Counted from the first letter of the stretch, positions 52,164-63,161 are shown. The stretch: 64,000 nucleotides of DNA from Pararhodobacter sp. (GCA_020832545.1 JAFIEK010000007.1:62001-126000); one strand, 5' to 3'. Numbers and translations are program-made. Notes: generated by a model from the letters alone, not told the origin.

Positions 52164-52658
52164 ATGCTGCGCATTGTTGTGACTGTCACGATCGCCATGC
52201 TGGCCTTTTCCGGTGCGGCCTCGGCGCAAGAGATGCAGCTCAGGTTAGGGCAATCCTTGAACCTGACGAACCGTCAGCTGGAGATCACATCGGAATCGCT
52301 GGAGGTTGATCAGGAGACCGGGGTGTCGGTCTTTGGCGGTGGCGTGGTGGCGGTGCAGGGCGGCATGCGCCTGACGGCAGACAGCCTGCGGATCGAATAT
52401 GGCACAAGTGGCGAAAACGGGCGGCAACGGATTGACCGGCTGGTGGCGGAGGGCGGGGTGACGATGGTCACCGAGCACGAGGCCGTCGAGGCCCGCACCG
52501 CGATATATGCGCTCAACGATCAGACGCTGGAAATGCTGGGCGATGTGGTGTTGGTTCAGGGCGTGAACGTGCTGGCCGGAGAACGGTTCTTTGCCGATTT
52601 GCGTGCAGGTACGGGCAGGATGTCAGGCCGGGTGCGGACCCTGATCGATCTGGAGTGA
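52164..52658 (+). CDS. lptA: LPS transport periplasmic protein LptA
   Basis: A 164-residue periplasmic protein with a signal peptide (MLRIVVTVTIAMLAFSGAAS, then AQ; cleavage near residue 22) and an OstA-like jellyroll (LEITSESLEVDQETGVSVFG, VVAVQGGMRLTADSLRIEY). LptA forms the bridge between LptC and the outer-membrane LptD. AGGAGAGACCG precedes the ATG at 52164. It is six bases upstream of lptB, so both are translated from one transcript with lptC. Confidence 0.92.
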   Translation: MLRIVVTVTIAMLAFSGAASAQEMQLRLGQSLNLTNRQLEITSESLEVDQETGVSVFGGGVVAVQGGMRLTADSLRIEYGTSGENGRQRIDRLVAEGGVTMVTEHEAVEARTAIYALNDQTLEMLGDVVLVQGVNVLAGERFFADLRAGTGRMSGRVRTLIDLE

Positions 52659-52664
52659 CCGCTC

Positions 52665-53408
52665 ATGCGTGACGTCGCGCCCCCCCCGGCAACTGGCTTG
52701 CGGGTTGAAAACCTCCGAAAAAGCTACAAGCGCCGCCCCGTGCTTCGCGATGTCAGCCTGTCGCTGGAGCGGGGCGAAGTGGTGGCGCTTCTGGGGCCGA
52801 ACGGCTCTGGCAAGACGACATGCTTCTATTGCGTTGCCGGGCTGGTACCCGCCGATGGCGGACATGTAAGCATAGACGGCACCGATGTGACCGGATGGCC
52901 GATGTATCGCCGGGCGCGGCTGGGTATTGGCTATCTGCCACAGGAAATGTCAATTTTCCGCGGGCTGAGCGTGGCCGATAACATCATGGCCATACTTGAG
53001 ATCGCCGAGCCCGACCGCCATCGCCGCGCAACCAGACTGGAGGAACTGCTGGCAGAATTCTCCATCACACATCTTCGCAACTCGCCCGCGCTGGCGCTTT
53101 CAGGCGGCGAACGGCGGCGCACCGAGATCGCGCGCTGCCTCGCCTCAAATCCCGGTTTCGTGCTACTGGATGAACCTTTCGCCGGGGTCGATCCGATCGC
53201 GGTGGGCGAGATCCGGCATCTGGTGGGCGAGTTGCGCTCACGCGGGATCGGTGTGCTGATTACCGACCACAATGTGCGCGAAACGCTTGAGATCGTGGAC
53301 CGGGCCTATATCCTGCATGATGGGGTTGTGATGATGAGCGGCACCCCAGACGAGGTTGTTCAGGATGAGAATGTGCGGCGCGTCTATCTGGGTGACACTT
53401 TTCGCTAG
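52665..53408 (+). CDS. lptB: LPS export ABC transporter ATP-binding protein LptB
   Basis: A 247-residue ATPase that drives lipopolysaccharide extraction with LptF and LptG. Walker A GPNGSGKTT near residue 44, LSGGERRRTEIARCL, Walker B FVLLDEPFAGVDPIAV, and the LptB-specific QEMSIFRGLSVADNIMAILE stretch and LITDHNVRETL H-loop are present. ATG at 52665. rpoN follows within 13 bases, the usual neighbour in Proteobacteria. lptF and lptG are not in the window. Confidence 0.96.
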   Translation: MRDVAPPPATGLRVENLRKSYKRRPVLRDVSLSLERGEVVALLGPNGSGKTTCFYCVAGLVPADGGHVSIDGTDVTGWPMYRRARLGIGYLPQEMSIFRGLSVADNIMAILEIAEPDRHRRATRLEELLAEFSITHLRNSPALALSGGERRRTEIARCLASNPGFVLLDEPFAGVDPIAVGEIRHLVGELRSRGIGVLITDHNVRETLEIVDRAYILHDGVVMMSGTPDEVVQDENVRRVYLGDTFR

Positions 53409-53420
53409 CCAGGTAACTTC

Positions 53421-54689
53421 ATGGCGCTGAAGCCACGGCTGGAGCTGCGCCAGACCCAAAGTCTGGCGCTGTCGCCACAGATGCGCGTCGCGTTGTCGGT
53501 TCTGCGCATGTCGCCGCTGGAACTGACCGAAGAGCTTGCCCGCGAAGCCGCACGCAACCCGTTTCTGGTGCATGTCCCGCCGCCATCCACGCCCACAGGC
53601 ACCGCGCCTGACGATCTGGCGGCGCAGGAAAGCTCGCTTGCGGTGTCACTTTCTCGCCAACTGGCCATGATGGGTTTGCCCGTCCCGGTCAGGGCGGCAG
53701 CGCAGCTACTGGTCGGTGAACTGCGTGAAGACGGCATGCTCGATACCGGGCTGGATGTGCTTTCGGAAGAACTGAGTGTCGATGGTGACGTGCTGGCCGC
53801 GGCACTTGACGCCATTCAGCGCTGTGAACCGGCCGGGGTGGGCGCGCGCACCCTGACCGAATCGCTGTGCCTGCAACTGACGGATCGCGGCCTGTCCCCC
53901 GCCGAGGCCGCGCAAACCATTGCCCATCTGAGCCTTTTCGTCGCCCGCGACTGGGTGGCGATTGCTCGGGTTCTGGGCCTGTCGCCCGCTCAGGCCGAAC
54001 GCCGGGCCGATCTGGCGCGTGGATTGACAACCCGCCCCGTGACGCTGCCGCCAATGGCACCGGAAACGCTGTCACGCGCCGATCTGCGGCTGGAAAGCAG
54101 CGCGAACGGCACCCTCTCTGTTGGCCTCGCGCAAGAGCGCCCTGCGGCCCGGCTGGACGAATCGCTTGCCCGTCGCGCCGAGGCCGACGGCTTTGCGCCC
54201 GAACTTCTGGCCCGCGCCCGCGCCCTGCTGGCCGCGCTTGATCAGCGCGGGCAGACGCTGTTACGGATCGGTGCCTGGCTGCTGGAGAATCAGTCTGGCT
54301 TCTTTCATGACGGGCCTGCGGCAATTACCCCTCTGACCCGGGTCAGGCTGGCCGAGGCGCTCAAGCTGCACCCTTCTACCATTGGCCGGGCAATTGCGGG
54401 CAAGACCATCGAGATCAACGGGCGGCTGTGGCCATTGTCGGTGTTCTTTTCTGCTACGATTCCCTCAGACACTGGCGAGGTGTCTGCGCGGCAAGTGCAG
54501 GCGCGCATTAGTGCCATGATCGCCGCCGAACCCCGTGGCCAACCGCTCAGCGATCAGGAACTTGTTCGCCAACTGCACGCAGAAGGCGTTGACATCGCGC
54601 GCCGAACTGTCGCCAAATACAGGCAAGACCTGCGCATTCCTGCGACGGCAGCGCGGCGCCGTTCCACAAGGCCCCGCCGCCAGAGCTGA
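53421..54689 (+). CDS. rpoN: RNA polymerase sigma-54 factor
   Basis: A 422-residue sigma-54. The activator-interacting region I (LELRQTQSLALSPQMRVALS, VLRMSPLELTEEL) is intact, the core-binding domain occupies ~60-240, a helix-turn-helix lies near 310-330 (RVRLAEALKLHPSTIGRAIA) and the RpoN box ARRTVAKYR is at 393-401. It is shorter than the ~477-residue Escherichia coli protein, mainly because the acidic region II is reduced, as in other Rhodobacterales. The hpf and ptsN genes follow, the classic rpoN neighbourhood. It directs transcription of nitrogen and other activator-dependent genes. Confidence 0.94.
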   Translation: MALKPRLELRQTQSLALSPQMRVALSVLRMSPLELTEELAREAARNPFLVHVPPPSTPTGTAPDDLAAQESSLAVSLSRQLAMMGLPVPVRAAAQLLVGELREDGMLDTGLDVLSEELSVDGDVLAAALDAIQRCEPAGVGARTLTESLCLQLTDRGLSPAEAAQTIAHLSLFVARDWVAIARVLGLSPAQAERRADLARGLTTRPVTLPPMAPETLSRADLRLESSANGTLSVGLAQERPAARLDESLARRAEADGFAPELLARARALLAALDQRGQTLLRIGAWLLENQSGFFHDGPAAITPLTRVRLAEALKLHPSTIGRAIAGKTIEINGRLWPLSVFFSATIPSDTGEVSARQVQARISAMIAAEPRGQPLSDQELVRQLHAEGVDIARRTVAKYRQDLRIPATAARRRSTRPRRQS

Positions 54690-54771
54690 GGAATAAACGA
54701 CAGGTCCATCAGGCGGAAACACCCTGGCCATACCGGCCCGGGCCTGTCCGTCGCCGTAGAAGGAGAGGCCA

Positions 54772-55338
54772 ATGCGCTACCAGATCAGTGGAAAACAGAT
54801 CGATGTCGGAGAGGCGCTGAAAACGCATGTAGAGAACGAGCTGGGCGTGGTGATGGAGAAATACTCCCAGCGACCGACCGACGCAAACATCGTGTTCTCC
54901 CGTGACGCGCATACCTTTGTCAGCGAAGCCACGGTGCATTTGTCTTCAGGTCTGACCGCACAGGCCAAGGCACAGGCGAACGAGATTTACGCCGCTTTCG
55001 ATGGCTGTATCGAAAAGATGGACAAGCAACTGCGCCGCTACAAACGCCGCCTGAAGGACCATCACCGCGACCGGCCCGGGCCGGTTGCCTTCGCCGAAGC
55101 CTCGTCGTATATCCTCGCCGCTGACGAAGGATCGAACGGGGTTGAACCGGAAACGCTACAGCCGATCATCATCGCCGAGATGGAATCACGCATTCCATCA
55201 CTCTCGGCAGGTGAGGCGGTGATGCAGATGGAACTTGCGGATGCAAATGTGCTTGTCTTCCGTAACGAACGCCATGGCGGCGTGAATGTCGTCTATCGTC
55301 GCGATGACGGAAATATCGGCTGGGTTGACCCGCAATAA
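54772..55338 (+). CDS. hpf: Ribosome hibernation promoting factor, long form
   Basis: A 188-residue protein. The N-terminal domain (~1-100, MRYQISGKQIDVGEALKTHV, then a basic tail KMDKQLRRYKRRLKDHHRD) binds the 30S decoding region. The C-terminal domain (~128-186, ETLQPIIIAEMESRIPSLSA, VFRNERHGGVNVVYRRDDGN) mediates 100S dimer formation. This is the long form that makes 100S without RMF. ATG at 54772 follows AGGAGAGGCCA. A strong hairpin (55349-55383) lies before ptsN. Confidence 0.94.
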   Translation: MRYQISGKQIDVGEALKTHVENELGVVMEKYSQRPTDANIVFSRDAHTFVSEATVHLSSGLTAQAKAQANEIYAAFDGCIEKMDKQLRRYKRRLKDHHRDRPGPVAFAEASSYILAADEGSNGVEPETLQPIIIAEMESRIPSLSAGEAVMQMELADANVLVFRNERHGGVNVVYRRDDGNIGWVDPQ

Positions 55339-55348
55339 GTTACCGGCC

Positions 55349-55383
55349 CTGTCCGGGGGCGCACCGATCAGCGCCCCGGACAG
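55349..55383 (+). other. Strong stem-loop between hpf and ptsN
   Basis: CTGTCCGGGG-GCGC pairs with GCGCCCCGGACAG around an 8-base loop: about 13 base pairs with one bulged G. No T-run follows, so it may be an RNA-stabilising or attenuating hairpin that sets hpf expression above ptsN. Confidence 0.5.
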
Positions 55384-55417
55384 TCGCCCGCAAAGACGAA
55401 AAGAACAGGAGCAGCGA

Positions 55418-55882
55418 ATGGAGCTGGCCGATTTGTTGAAGCCCGAAGCGGTTCGGATAACCAGCAACATGAAAAGCAAGAAGCGCCTGTTCCTCGATCT
55501 CGCCGAGATCGCTGCGATCGCCTATGGCATTGACGAAGCCCCGGCGGTGGATGCGCTTCAGGAACGTGAAAGCCTTGGGCCGACCGGCGTGGGCCATGGC
55601 GTGGCGCTGCCACATGCCCGCATCGACGGAATTGACAGCGTGTGTGGGGTCTTTCTGCGGCTGGAGCGTCCGCTTGACTACGGCTCAGTGGATCGTGCGC
55701 CGGTCGATCTGGTCTTCGCCCTGTTCGCCCCGCGCGAAGCCGGGGTCGAGCATCTGAAGGCGCTTGCGCTGGTCTCACGCACGCTGCGCGACGCCTCTGT
55801 GTGCACCAAGCTGCGCGCGAACTTCGAACCGGACAAGCTTTTCGCGATTCTCACCACCCATCCTGACAGCAAGGCCGCCTGA
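55418..55882 (+). CDS. ptsN: PTS IIA-like nitrogen-regulatory protein
   Basis: A 154-residue EIIA(Ntr) protein. The phospho-accepting His is in GVGHGVALPHARIDGI (~60-75, the second His), with the PTS IIA type-2 fold around it. It receives phosphate from NPr in the nitrogen PTS and regulates potassium transport and other targets rather than sugar uptake. The ATG at 55418 follows ACAGGAGCAGCG; the frame extends upstream through the hairpin but without domain character. It ends before a 24-base palindrome. Confidence 0.93.
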   Translation: MELADLLKPEAVRITSNMKSKKRLFLDLAEIAAIAYGIDEAPAVDALQERESLGPTGVGHGVALPHARIDGIDSVCGVFLRLERPLDYGSVDRAPVDLVFALFAPREAGVEHLKALALVSRTLRDASVCTKLRANFEPDKLFAILTTHPDSKAA

Positions 55883-55908
55883 GGGCATCTTGTTGCCGCT
55901 TGCGGGGC

Positions 55909-55932
55909 TGCAGCGCCTTTAAAGGCGCTGCA
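55909..55932. terminator. Perfect 24-base palindrome between convergent ptsN and the RluA-type gene
   Basis: TGCAGCGCCTTT followed directly by AAAGGCGCTGCA. As RNA it would form a strong hairpin 26 bases after ptsN. It is followed by a second dyad (55935-55950) that recurs at 63709-63730. Confidence 0.55.
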
Positions 55933-55954
55933 ACGCGATTGAGCAATCGCTTTC
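55921..55954. repeat. Dispersed intergenic repeat, copy 1
   Basis: The stretch AAAGGCGCTGCAACGCGATT, then GAGCAATCGCTTTC. Copy 2 (63697-63731) shares CTGCAACGCGATTG and CAATCGC, with AG/CT loop differences. Both copies are between convergent genes and centre on a GCGATTG/CAATCGC hairpin. Confidence 0.6.
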
Positions 55955-55981
55955 CCGGCTTGCCGGAACATGGGCACCAGT

Positions 55982-56632
55982 TCAGAACGGAACCTTTGCA
56001 CGAAAGGTCATCGTCTGACCCGTCGCAGGATGGGCGAGGCGCAGGTCTTCGGCATGCAGCATCAGGCGCGGCCATTGCACCGCTGCCCCGTCTGCGTAAA
56101 GCGTATCACCCAGAATCGGATGGCCCAAAGCCTGCATATGCACCCGCAACTGGTGGCTGCGCCCGGTGATCGGCCTCAGGCGCAGCCGGGCGTTCGGACC
56201 CTCTTGGCGCAAGACGCGCCAATCGGTCTGCGCCGGGCGGCCGGTTTCATGGCAGACTTTCTGGCGCGGACGGTTCGGCCAGTCCACGATCAGCGGCAGG
56301 TCCACCCGCCCTTTTGCCTCGGACGGGTGACCACTGACCATCGCCACATATCGCTTCTGTGTGCGGCGGTTTTCAAACTGGCGGCCCAGATGCACCTGCG
56401 CCTGTCCCGTCAGCGCAAAGACGATCACACCCGATGTATCCAGATCCAGCCTGTGGACCAGCAGCACTGTGGGAAATTCGGCACGCAACCGCGCGATCAG
56501 GCAATCCGCCCGCTCGCTCCCCCGGCCCGGCACTGACAACAGCCCCGCAGGCTTGTCAGCCACCACGATGTCGTCATCGGCATGCAGGATCGTCAGTGGC
56601 ACCTGCGGCGGGGCATAAATGAATTCGCTCAT
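55982..56632 (-). CDS. RluA-family pseudouridine synthase
   Basis: A 216-residue pseudouridine synthase without an S4 domain. The catalytic Asp lies in LLVHRLDLDTSGVIVFAL near residue 62; DDIVVADKPAGLLSVPGRG and LRLRPITGRSHQLRVHMQ flank it as expected. Size and lack of S4 resemble RluA (23S rRNA U746 and tRNA U32), but RluA-clade members are hard to tell apart, so I leave the gene symbol blank. ATG at 56632. DUF2794 is immediately upstream on the same strand. Confidence 0.9.
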   Translation of the reverse strand: MSEFIYAPPQVPLTILHADDDIVVADKPAGLLSVPGRGSERADCLIARLRAEFPTVLLVHRLDLDTSGVIVFALTGQAQVHLGRQFENRRTQKRYVAMVSGHPSEAKGRVDLPLIVDWPNRPRQKVCHETGRPAQTDWRVLRQEGPNARLRLRPITGRSHQLRVHMQALGHPILGDTLYADGAAVQWPRLMLHAEDLRLAHPATGQTMTFRAKVPF

Positions 56633-56659
56633 GCAGCCCCTTACCGCGCCGGGCCCGGC

Positions 56660-57001
56660 TCAGTCCAGCGCGCGGATCAGTTTGCGCTCAAGCGGCGCAA
56701 GCACCTGTGCCAGTGTTGCCCCGCGCTTGAGCACCTGCCCGTCCGGGCCATAAAGCGCATAGAGCCCTTGCCTTGCCCGCAGTTTGGGCAGTTTTTCGAT
56801 CCGGTAAAGCGGGTTTTCGGTGGCATGGCGGAAAACGCTGAACACCGCTCGCTCGCGCAGGCAGGAAATGCCGTAATCGCGCCACGCCCCTGCGGCCACG
56901 AATCGCCCGTAGAGAGACAAGATCACACCCAGCTCGCGCCGATCGAAGCTGACACGGTCTGGAACGAATGGCGATGCAGGCACAAAGGACTGGACGTTCA
57001 T
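56660..57001 (-). CDS. DUF2794 family protein
   Basis: A 113-residue protein of the alphaproteobacterial DUF2794 family: VSFDRRELGVILSLYGRFVA, WRDYGISCLRERAVFSVFRH, ENPLYRIEKLPKLRARQGLY, LERKLIRALD. No known function, no membrane segment or metal motif. I start at the ATG at 57001 (MNVQSFVPASPF), which matches the family start; a longer frame to 57067 is less likely. It sits 27 bases upstream of the RluA-type gene and may share its transcript. Confidence 0.85.
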   Translation of the reverse strand: MNVQSFVPASPFVPDRVSFDRRELGVILSLYGRFVAAGAWRDYGISCLRERAVFSVFRHATENPLYRIEKLPKLRARQGLYALYGPDGQVLKRGATLAQVLAPLERKLIRALD

Positions 57002-57251
57002 CTTGCAAAACTGACGCCAGCGCCGGAATAAATCAAGCCGGACGGCTGTATACGGGCCAAAAAACAATCAACCGCCGCGCCGCCGTCCAAATCGTGCCCA
57101 ACGCGCGCCCCGATCATTCCGCACAATTTTCCCACTGTAACGAGCGTGCTGTCCTTTCCTGCCCGGGCCCCCACCCGGAAAGGGACCAGACAGCGGAGTA
57201 TCAGTTCGGATGCCCTGCTTGCAGGGCATCCGGATCGCTCTCACCCCAACC
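57002..57251. other. Intergenic region upstream of DUF2794
   Basis: 250 bases without a supported gene. It includes the likely DUF2794 promoter, where no clear consensus is seen, and a strong hairpin at 57207-57232 just after the I78-type gene. Confidence 0.5.
57207..57232. terminator. Strong palindrome downstream of the I78-type gene
   Basis: CGGATGCCCTGC, TT, GCAGGGCATCCG: a perfect 12-bp dyad 20 bases after the stop of the minus-strand I78 gene. It can form a 10-bp stem with a 6-base loop. No T-run, but a likely transcript end. Confidence 0.5.
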
Positions 57252-57578
57252 TCAGCCACAGTTGATCGTGACGATCCTGTCGGTATCTGGATCAACCTCG
57301 ACATTCAGGCGATTGGGCAGATAGTCCATCGTTACCGACATGTCCGAGCGGTAGATCCGCACGTTGCCACGCGCCGGGAAGGGCTGGGGCAACGGCCTTC
57401 CCACCAGATACTGCCAGCGTTCAGCGTTGCATAGCTCGCGTTCGCCGCGCCGGGGTTCACGCGGCACCGGATGCGGTTGCGGGATCGGACGCACGATCGG
57501 ATCGGGGTGCGGCGCGGGTGTGGGCATGACGCGGGCCCCCAGCGCCGTGCAGGTCGCCAGCAGAACAACATAACGCAT
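57252..57578 (-). CDS. Small exported protein, I78 peptidase-inhibitor-like
   Basis: A 108-residue exported protein. The N-terminus [17 protein letters not shown] is a signal sequence with a possible lipoprotein cysteine (LATC), then a Pro/His-rich linker. The C-terminal domain (~50-108: [43 protein letters not shown]) matches the I78 family pattern (C-x-A-E...LVG and N-R-L-x-V...I-x-x-x-x-CG), with a probable disulfide. I78 proteins inhibit serine proteases; a periplasmic protease-inhibitor role is inferred. The ATG is at 57578. Confidence 0.8.
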   Translation of the reverse strand: MRYVVLLATCTALGARVMPTPAPHPDPIVRPIPQPHPVPREPRRGERELCNAERWQYLVGRPLPQPFPARGNVRIYRSDMSVTMDYLPNRLNVEVDPDTDRIVTINCG

Positions 57579-57680
57579 GGGTCCAATCCTTCGCTGAAAA
57601 CCGCCGCAGACAGGTTGACGCATTGCCCCGCTTCGCGCAAGCCACTGGACAGGGCATTGCCGAACCCCTATCTGGCGACA

Positions 57681-58154
57681 ATGGCCGAGAAATCAGACCC
57701 CAACTACAAGATCATCGCCGAAAACCGCCGGGCACGCTTCGATTATTTCATCGAGAGCGATCTGGAATGCGGGATCATACTCATGGGGTCCGAGGTGAAG
57801 TCGCTGCGCACGGGCCAGGCCAATATTGCCGAAAGCTATGCCAATGTCGAAGACGGGGAGTTGTGGCTGATCAACAGTTATATCGCCCCCTATACTCAGG
57901 CCAAGACATGGGGGCATGAGGAACGGCGCAAACGCAAGCTCTTGGTCGGAAAGCGCGAACTGTCCCGGCTGTGGGCGGCGACAGCGAAAGACGGTATGAC
58001 GCTGGTGCCGCTGGTGATGTATTTCAACCATCGCGGGCTGGTGAAGCTGAAGATCGGTGTCGCAAAGGGCAAGAAGCTGACCGACAAGCGCGCCACCGAG
58101 GCCAAGCGCGACTGGGACCGCCAGAAACATCGCCTGCTCAAGGAACACGGCTAG
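57681..58154 (+). CDS. smpB: SsrA-binding protein
   Basis: A 157-residue protein that binds tmRNA for trans-translation. It shows the OB-fold sequence [40 protein letters not shown] and [10 protein letters not shown], and the basic C-terminal tail [20 protein letters not shown] that mimics an mRNA in the ribosome. ATG at 57681 ([10 protein letters not shown]). The ssrA gene itself is not in the window. It is convergent with the MepA gene. Confidence 0.96.
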   Translation: MAEKSDPNYKIIAENRRARFDYFIESDLECGIILMGSEVKSLRTGQANIAESYANVEDGELWLINSYIAPYTQAKTWGHEERRKRKLLVGKRELSRLWAATAKDGMTLVPLVMYFNHRGLVKLKIGVAKGKKLTDKRATEAKRDWDRQKHRLLKEHG

Positions 58155-58186
58155 GCCGCGCGGCAAGCATTCAAGGCACCTGGCCA

Positions 58187-58208
58187 CCGGGCTGCAAGTG
58201 AAGCCCGG
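58187..58208. terminator. Hairpin between convergent smpB and the MepA gene
   Basis: CCGGGCT and AGCCCGG form a perfect 7-bp stem with an 8-base loop in the 129-base gap. A second smaller dyad (GGGCG...CGCCC) follows. Possible bidirectional terminator; no T-run. Confidence 0.4.
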
Positions 58209-58283
58209 GGATGCCGCAGCTGGGCGGCGAAGCGCCCCTCAACGCGCTTTCCCCCGCTTACGTCTGCACAGTTGATTGCGCCG

Positions 58284-59174
58284 TTATTCGGATCGCACAA
58301 CCCCAGTGCACTGGCTGGGAAGATCGCCCAGTGTGAACTCGCGCGGATGCCGCCTGCGCGGGGCCGGTGGCTCGGTCCGTTCGGTGCGCGGGGGCGGGCT
58401 CAGGAAATCGGTCACCCACCACATCAGCGTATCATCGCAGCCGTTCCCGCCATTCGACAATTCGGCCACCGTGGGTGTCTGCGTCTCGCAATGGCGAGAA
58501 TCGGACGGGCAACGCAGCCGCACATGGAAATGAAAATTATGCCCGACAGCAGGCCGGATGCGTTGCAGCCAGGGCGTGTCAGCGGGCGTGGCTGTGCGAC
58601 ACATTTCTATCTTCACGGCGGCTGCTACAAAAATGCGATCCACCCGCGGGTCGCTGGCGGCCGCACGCAGAAGGGCATGGTGCTGGGCAGTCCAGTTGCT
58701 GTTGACGTTACGCTGATCCTCGGTCCGCACCGAGATGGAGCTGAGGTTTTCACGCTCGCTGCGCGACAGGTCCAGACGTGTGGGCGGCAGCATCCAGATA
58801 TCTGCGTCCAGCCCCATCTGGTGGCTGGCATGCCCCGAGGTCATCGGCCCGCCGCGCGGCTGGCTGATATCGCCGACATACAGCCCCCGCCAGCCAATCT
58901 GCACCGCCGCGCGCGACAGGTCCTGCACATAAGCGATCATCTCGGGGTGGCCCCAGTTGCGGTTACGCGACAGCCGCATGGCCTGCCACGTGGGCCCGCT
59001 TTCAGGCAGGGCCACCAGTCCGTCAGCACAACCTCGCGCATAGCTGCCATAAGCCTGCGGCCGTGCCAGCGAGGGCATGGCATGCGCGCCAAAGAGCTGG
59101 TTGGCCAGGTCTTGCGCGGCCACCGGCACTGCCGCGGCGGCAAATGCAGTTGCCAGCGCGAGTGCACGGATCAT
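58284..59174 (-). CDS. mepA: Penicillin-insensitive murein endopeptidase, MepA-like
   Basis: A 296-residue periplasmic LAS-family metallopeptidase that cleaves D-alanyl-meso-diaminopimelyl cross-links in peptidoglycan. A signal peptide (MIRALALATAFAAAAVPVAA) precedes the enzyme. Zinc-site residues are in SGHASHQMGLDADIWMLP and the C-terminal HNFHFHVRLRCP. ATG at 59174 overlaps the upstream MFS gene by four bases (ATGA), so the two are co-translated. The Pro/Arg-rich C-terminus (PPPRTERTEPPAPRRRHP) is longer than usual. Confidence 0.93.
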   Translation of the reverse strand: MIRALALATAFAAAAVPVAAQDLANQLFGAHAMPSLARPQAYGSYARGCADGLVALPESGPTWQAMRLSRNRNWGHPEMIAYVQDLSRAAVQIGWRGLYVGDISQPRGGPMTSGHASHQMGLDADIWMLPPTRLDLSRSERENLSSISVRTEDQRNVNSNWTAQHHALLRAAASDPRVDRIFVAAAVKIEMCRTATPADTPWLQRIRPAVGHNFHFHVRLRCPSDSRHCETQTPTVAELSNGGNGCDDTLMWWVTDFLSPPPRTERTEPPAPRRRHPREFTLGDLPSQCTGVVRSE

Positions 59175-60544
59175 GATGTGGCGTTCTCTGCGTCCCATGT
59201 CGCTTTTGGTTCTCCCTCTGGCCGGACCCATAGTAGCAGGATCAGACCCACCGCGAAAAGCAGGATAAGCGGCGAAACGCCCAGCCGCTGACTTCCGGTC
59301 AGCGTGGTGGCCAGCGCGATCATCCCCGGCGCCATAAAGGACAAGGCCTTGCCTGAAAGCGCGTAAAGACCGAAGGCCTCGGTCATGCGCTCGGGGTTGG
59401 CCTGGCGCACCATCATTGTGCGCGAGGAAGCCTGCACGGCCCCGCCCGCGGCACCGATCATCCCGCCACAGATATAAAACACCACGTCAGGCAGGGTCGA
59501 ACCTGCGGCGACCGGCATAAACAGCACCATTGTGCGGTCGGTCGATACAATGATGCAGCACACGATGATGAGTGTCAGGATACAGACCACGATGACCGGC
59601 TTTGGCCCCACCCGCCGGTCGGCGCGCCCACCGATCCAGCAACCGATCGCGCCGATCGTGGCCGCAAGAATACCGAAGACGCCGATCTGTACGATCGACC
59701 AGCCCAGCACCCCGGCGGCATAAATGCCGCCAAAGGCGTAGATGCCGTTCAGCCCGTCGCGGTAGAAGGTCGAGGACAGGAGATAGGACAACAGGCTGGA
59801 ATGCTTTGGCAGCCGTTTCAGCGTGCGGCCAAGATCGCTCAGACCTTGCCGGACAGCCGCTTTCAGCTGCACAGTCGGCACCGGCGGCTCTTTCACCCAC
59901 AGGAAGAACGGGATAACGAAGACGGCATACCACAGCGCCGTGACCGGCCCCACCGACCGCGTGCCCTCACGCATGGAGGCATCCAGCCCGAATAACGGCT
60001 CGATCCCGACCAGCGTGACGCCCTGTTCGTTCTCGGCCAGAAGCACCAGCATCACCACCAAAGCGGCCAACCCACCCACATAGCCAAAGGCCCAGCCCGA
60101 GCCCGAGATGCGCCCGATCTCATTACGGTCGCCCAGCGTGGGCAGGATGGCATTGGTAAAGATGATTCCGTACTCCAGACCGACCAGACCGATGCCAAAG
60201 GCGATGAGCACCCAGATGATGGTTGCCTGATCGGCCCCCGGAACTGCCCACCACAAGGCCCAGGCCCCGGCCACATAGAGCACCGACCAGAACCAAATCC
60301 ACGGCTTCTTGGGTCCCGTGTTGTCTGCAATCGCGCCGAGGATGGGGGCAAAGACAGCGATCATCATGCCGGCTGCGAAATTCATCCAGCCCCACATTGC
60401 CTGCCCGGTGACCGGATCAGGGGCGACCGAGGCGGCGAAGTAAGGGGCGAAGATGAAGGTCAGCAAAAGGGTGTTGTAGGGCTGGTTGGCCCAGTCGAAC
60501 CACCACCAGCCCCAGATACGTTTGGAATTTCTGACACCGGCCAT
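59171..60544 (-). CDS. MFS transporter, UMF1/Atg22-like family
   Basis: A 457-residue permease with about 12 hydrophobic segments. The N-terminal WGWWWFDWANQPYNTLLLTF and FAPYFAASVAP are characteristic of the bacterial UMF1 (Atg22-like) group of the major facilitator superfamily. Substrates in this group are poorly known. Translational overlap with the murein endopeptidase gene hints at transport of a cell-wall-derived compound, but this is only inferred. ATG at 60544; a GTG 21 bases upstream is less likely. Confidence 0.85.
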   Translation of the reverse strand: MAGVRNSKRIWGWWWFDWANQPYNTLLLTFIFAPYFAASVAPDPVTGQAMWGWMNFAAGMMIAVFAPILGAIADNTGPKKPWIWFWSVLYVAGAWALWWAVPGADQATIIWVLIAFGIGLVGLEYGIIFTNAILPTLGDRNEIGRISGSGWAFGYVGGLAALVVMLVLLAENEQGVTLVGIEPLFGLDASMREGTRSVGPVTALWYAVFVIPFFLWVKEPPVPTVQLKAAVRQGLSDLGRTLKRLPKHSSLLSYLLSSTFYRDGLNGIYAFGGIYAAGVLGWSIVQIGVFGILAATIGAIGCWIGGRADRRVGPKPVIVVCILTLIIVCCIIVSTDRTMVLFMPVAAGSTLPDVVFYICGGMIGAAGGAVQASSRTMMVRQANPERMTEAFGLYALSGKALSFMAPGMIALATTLTGSQRLGVSPLILLFAVGLILLLWVRPEGEPKATWDAENATS

Positions 60545-60652
60545 GCACGCGCCCCCCGTTTGCACCGATCAAGCCGTATGCGCGAGAGGCTGGCAAGCGC
60601 CGATTTGCACCGTTACGCAAATTTCATCTGTGCTGCGTGACGCGACGGGAGC

Positions 60653-60670
60653 AGGGGGGCCAGCCCCCCT
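60653..60670. repeat. GC-rich intergenic hairpin
   Basis: AGGGGGGC, CA, GCCCCCCT: a perfect 8-bp dyad between tex and the MFS gene, followed by CTCACCCCCCGGCGTATTTG. I recall similar extragenic blocks in many Rhodobacteraceae genomes. Only one copy is in this window. It may terminate tex transcription or be a REP-like element. Confidence 0.5.
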
Positions 60671-60734
60671 CGCCGCTCTGCGGCTCACCCCCCGGCGTAT
60701 TTGTGGCAAGATGAGGGGGGCCGGGCGTCGGTGC

Positions 60735-63065
<2,331 letters not shown>

Positions 63066-63161
63066 GCAAATCGGGCACCGACCCTAGCCTTTCGCCCGGC
63101 CCGCGCCAAGGGGCAGGCAGACGGCTGGCGCAGCCCGGAGGATATGCGCTAGAACCGGGCC

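Noticed and set aside
53421-54689. Truncated sigma-54
   Set aside because: Region I, the helix-turn-helix and the RpoN box are intact; the shorter length reflects a reduced acidic region.
57681-58283. tmRNA (ssrA) next to smpB
   Set aside because: The 129 bases after smpB are too short and show no tRNA-like ends.
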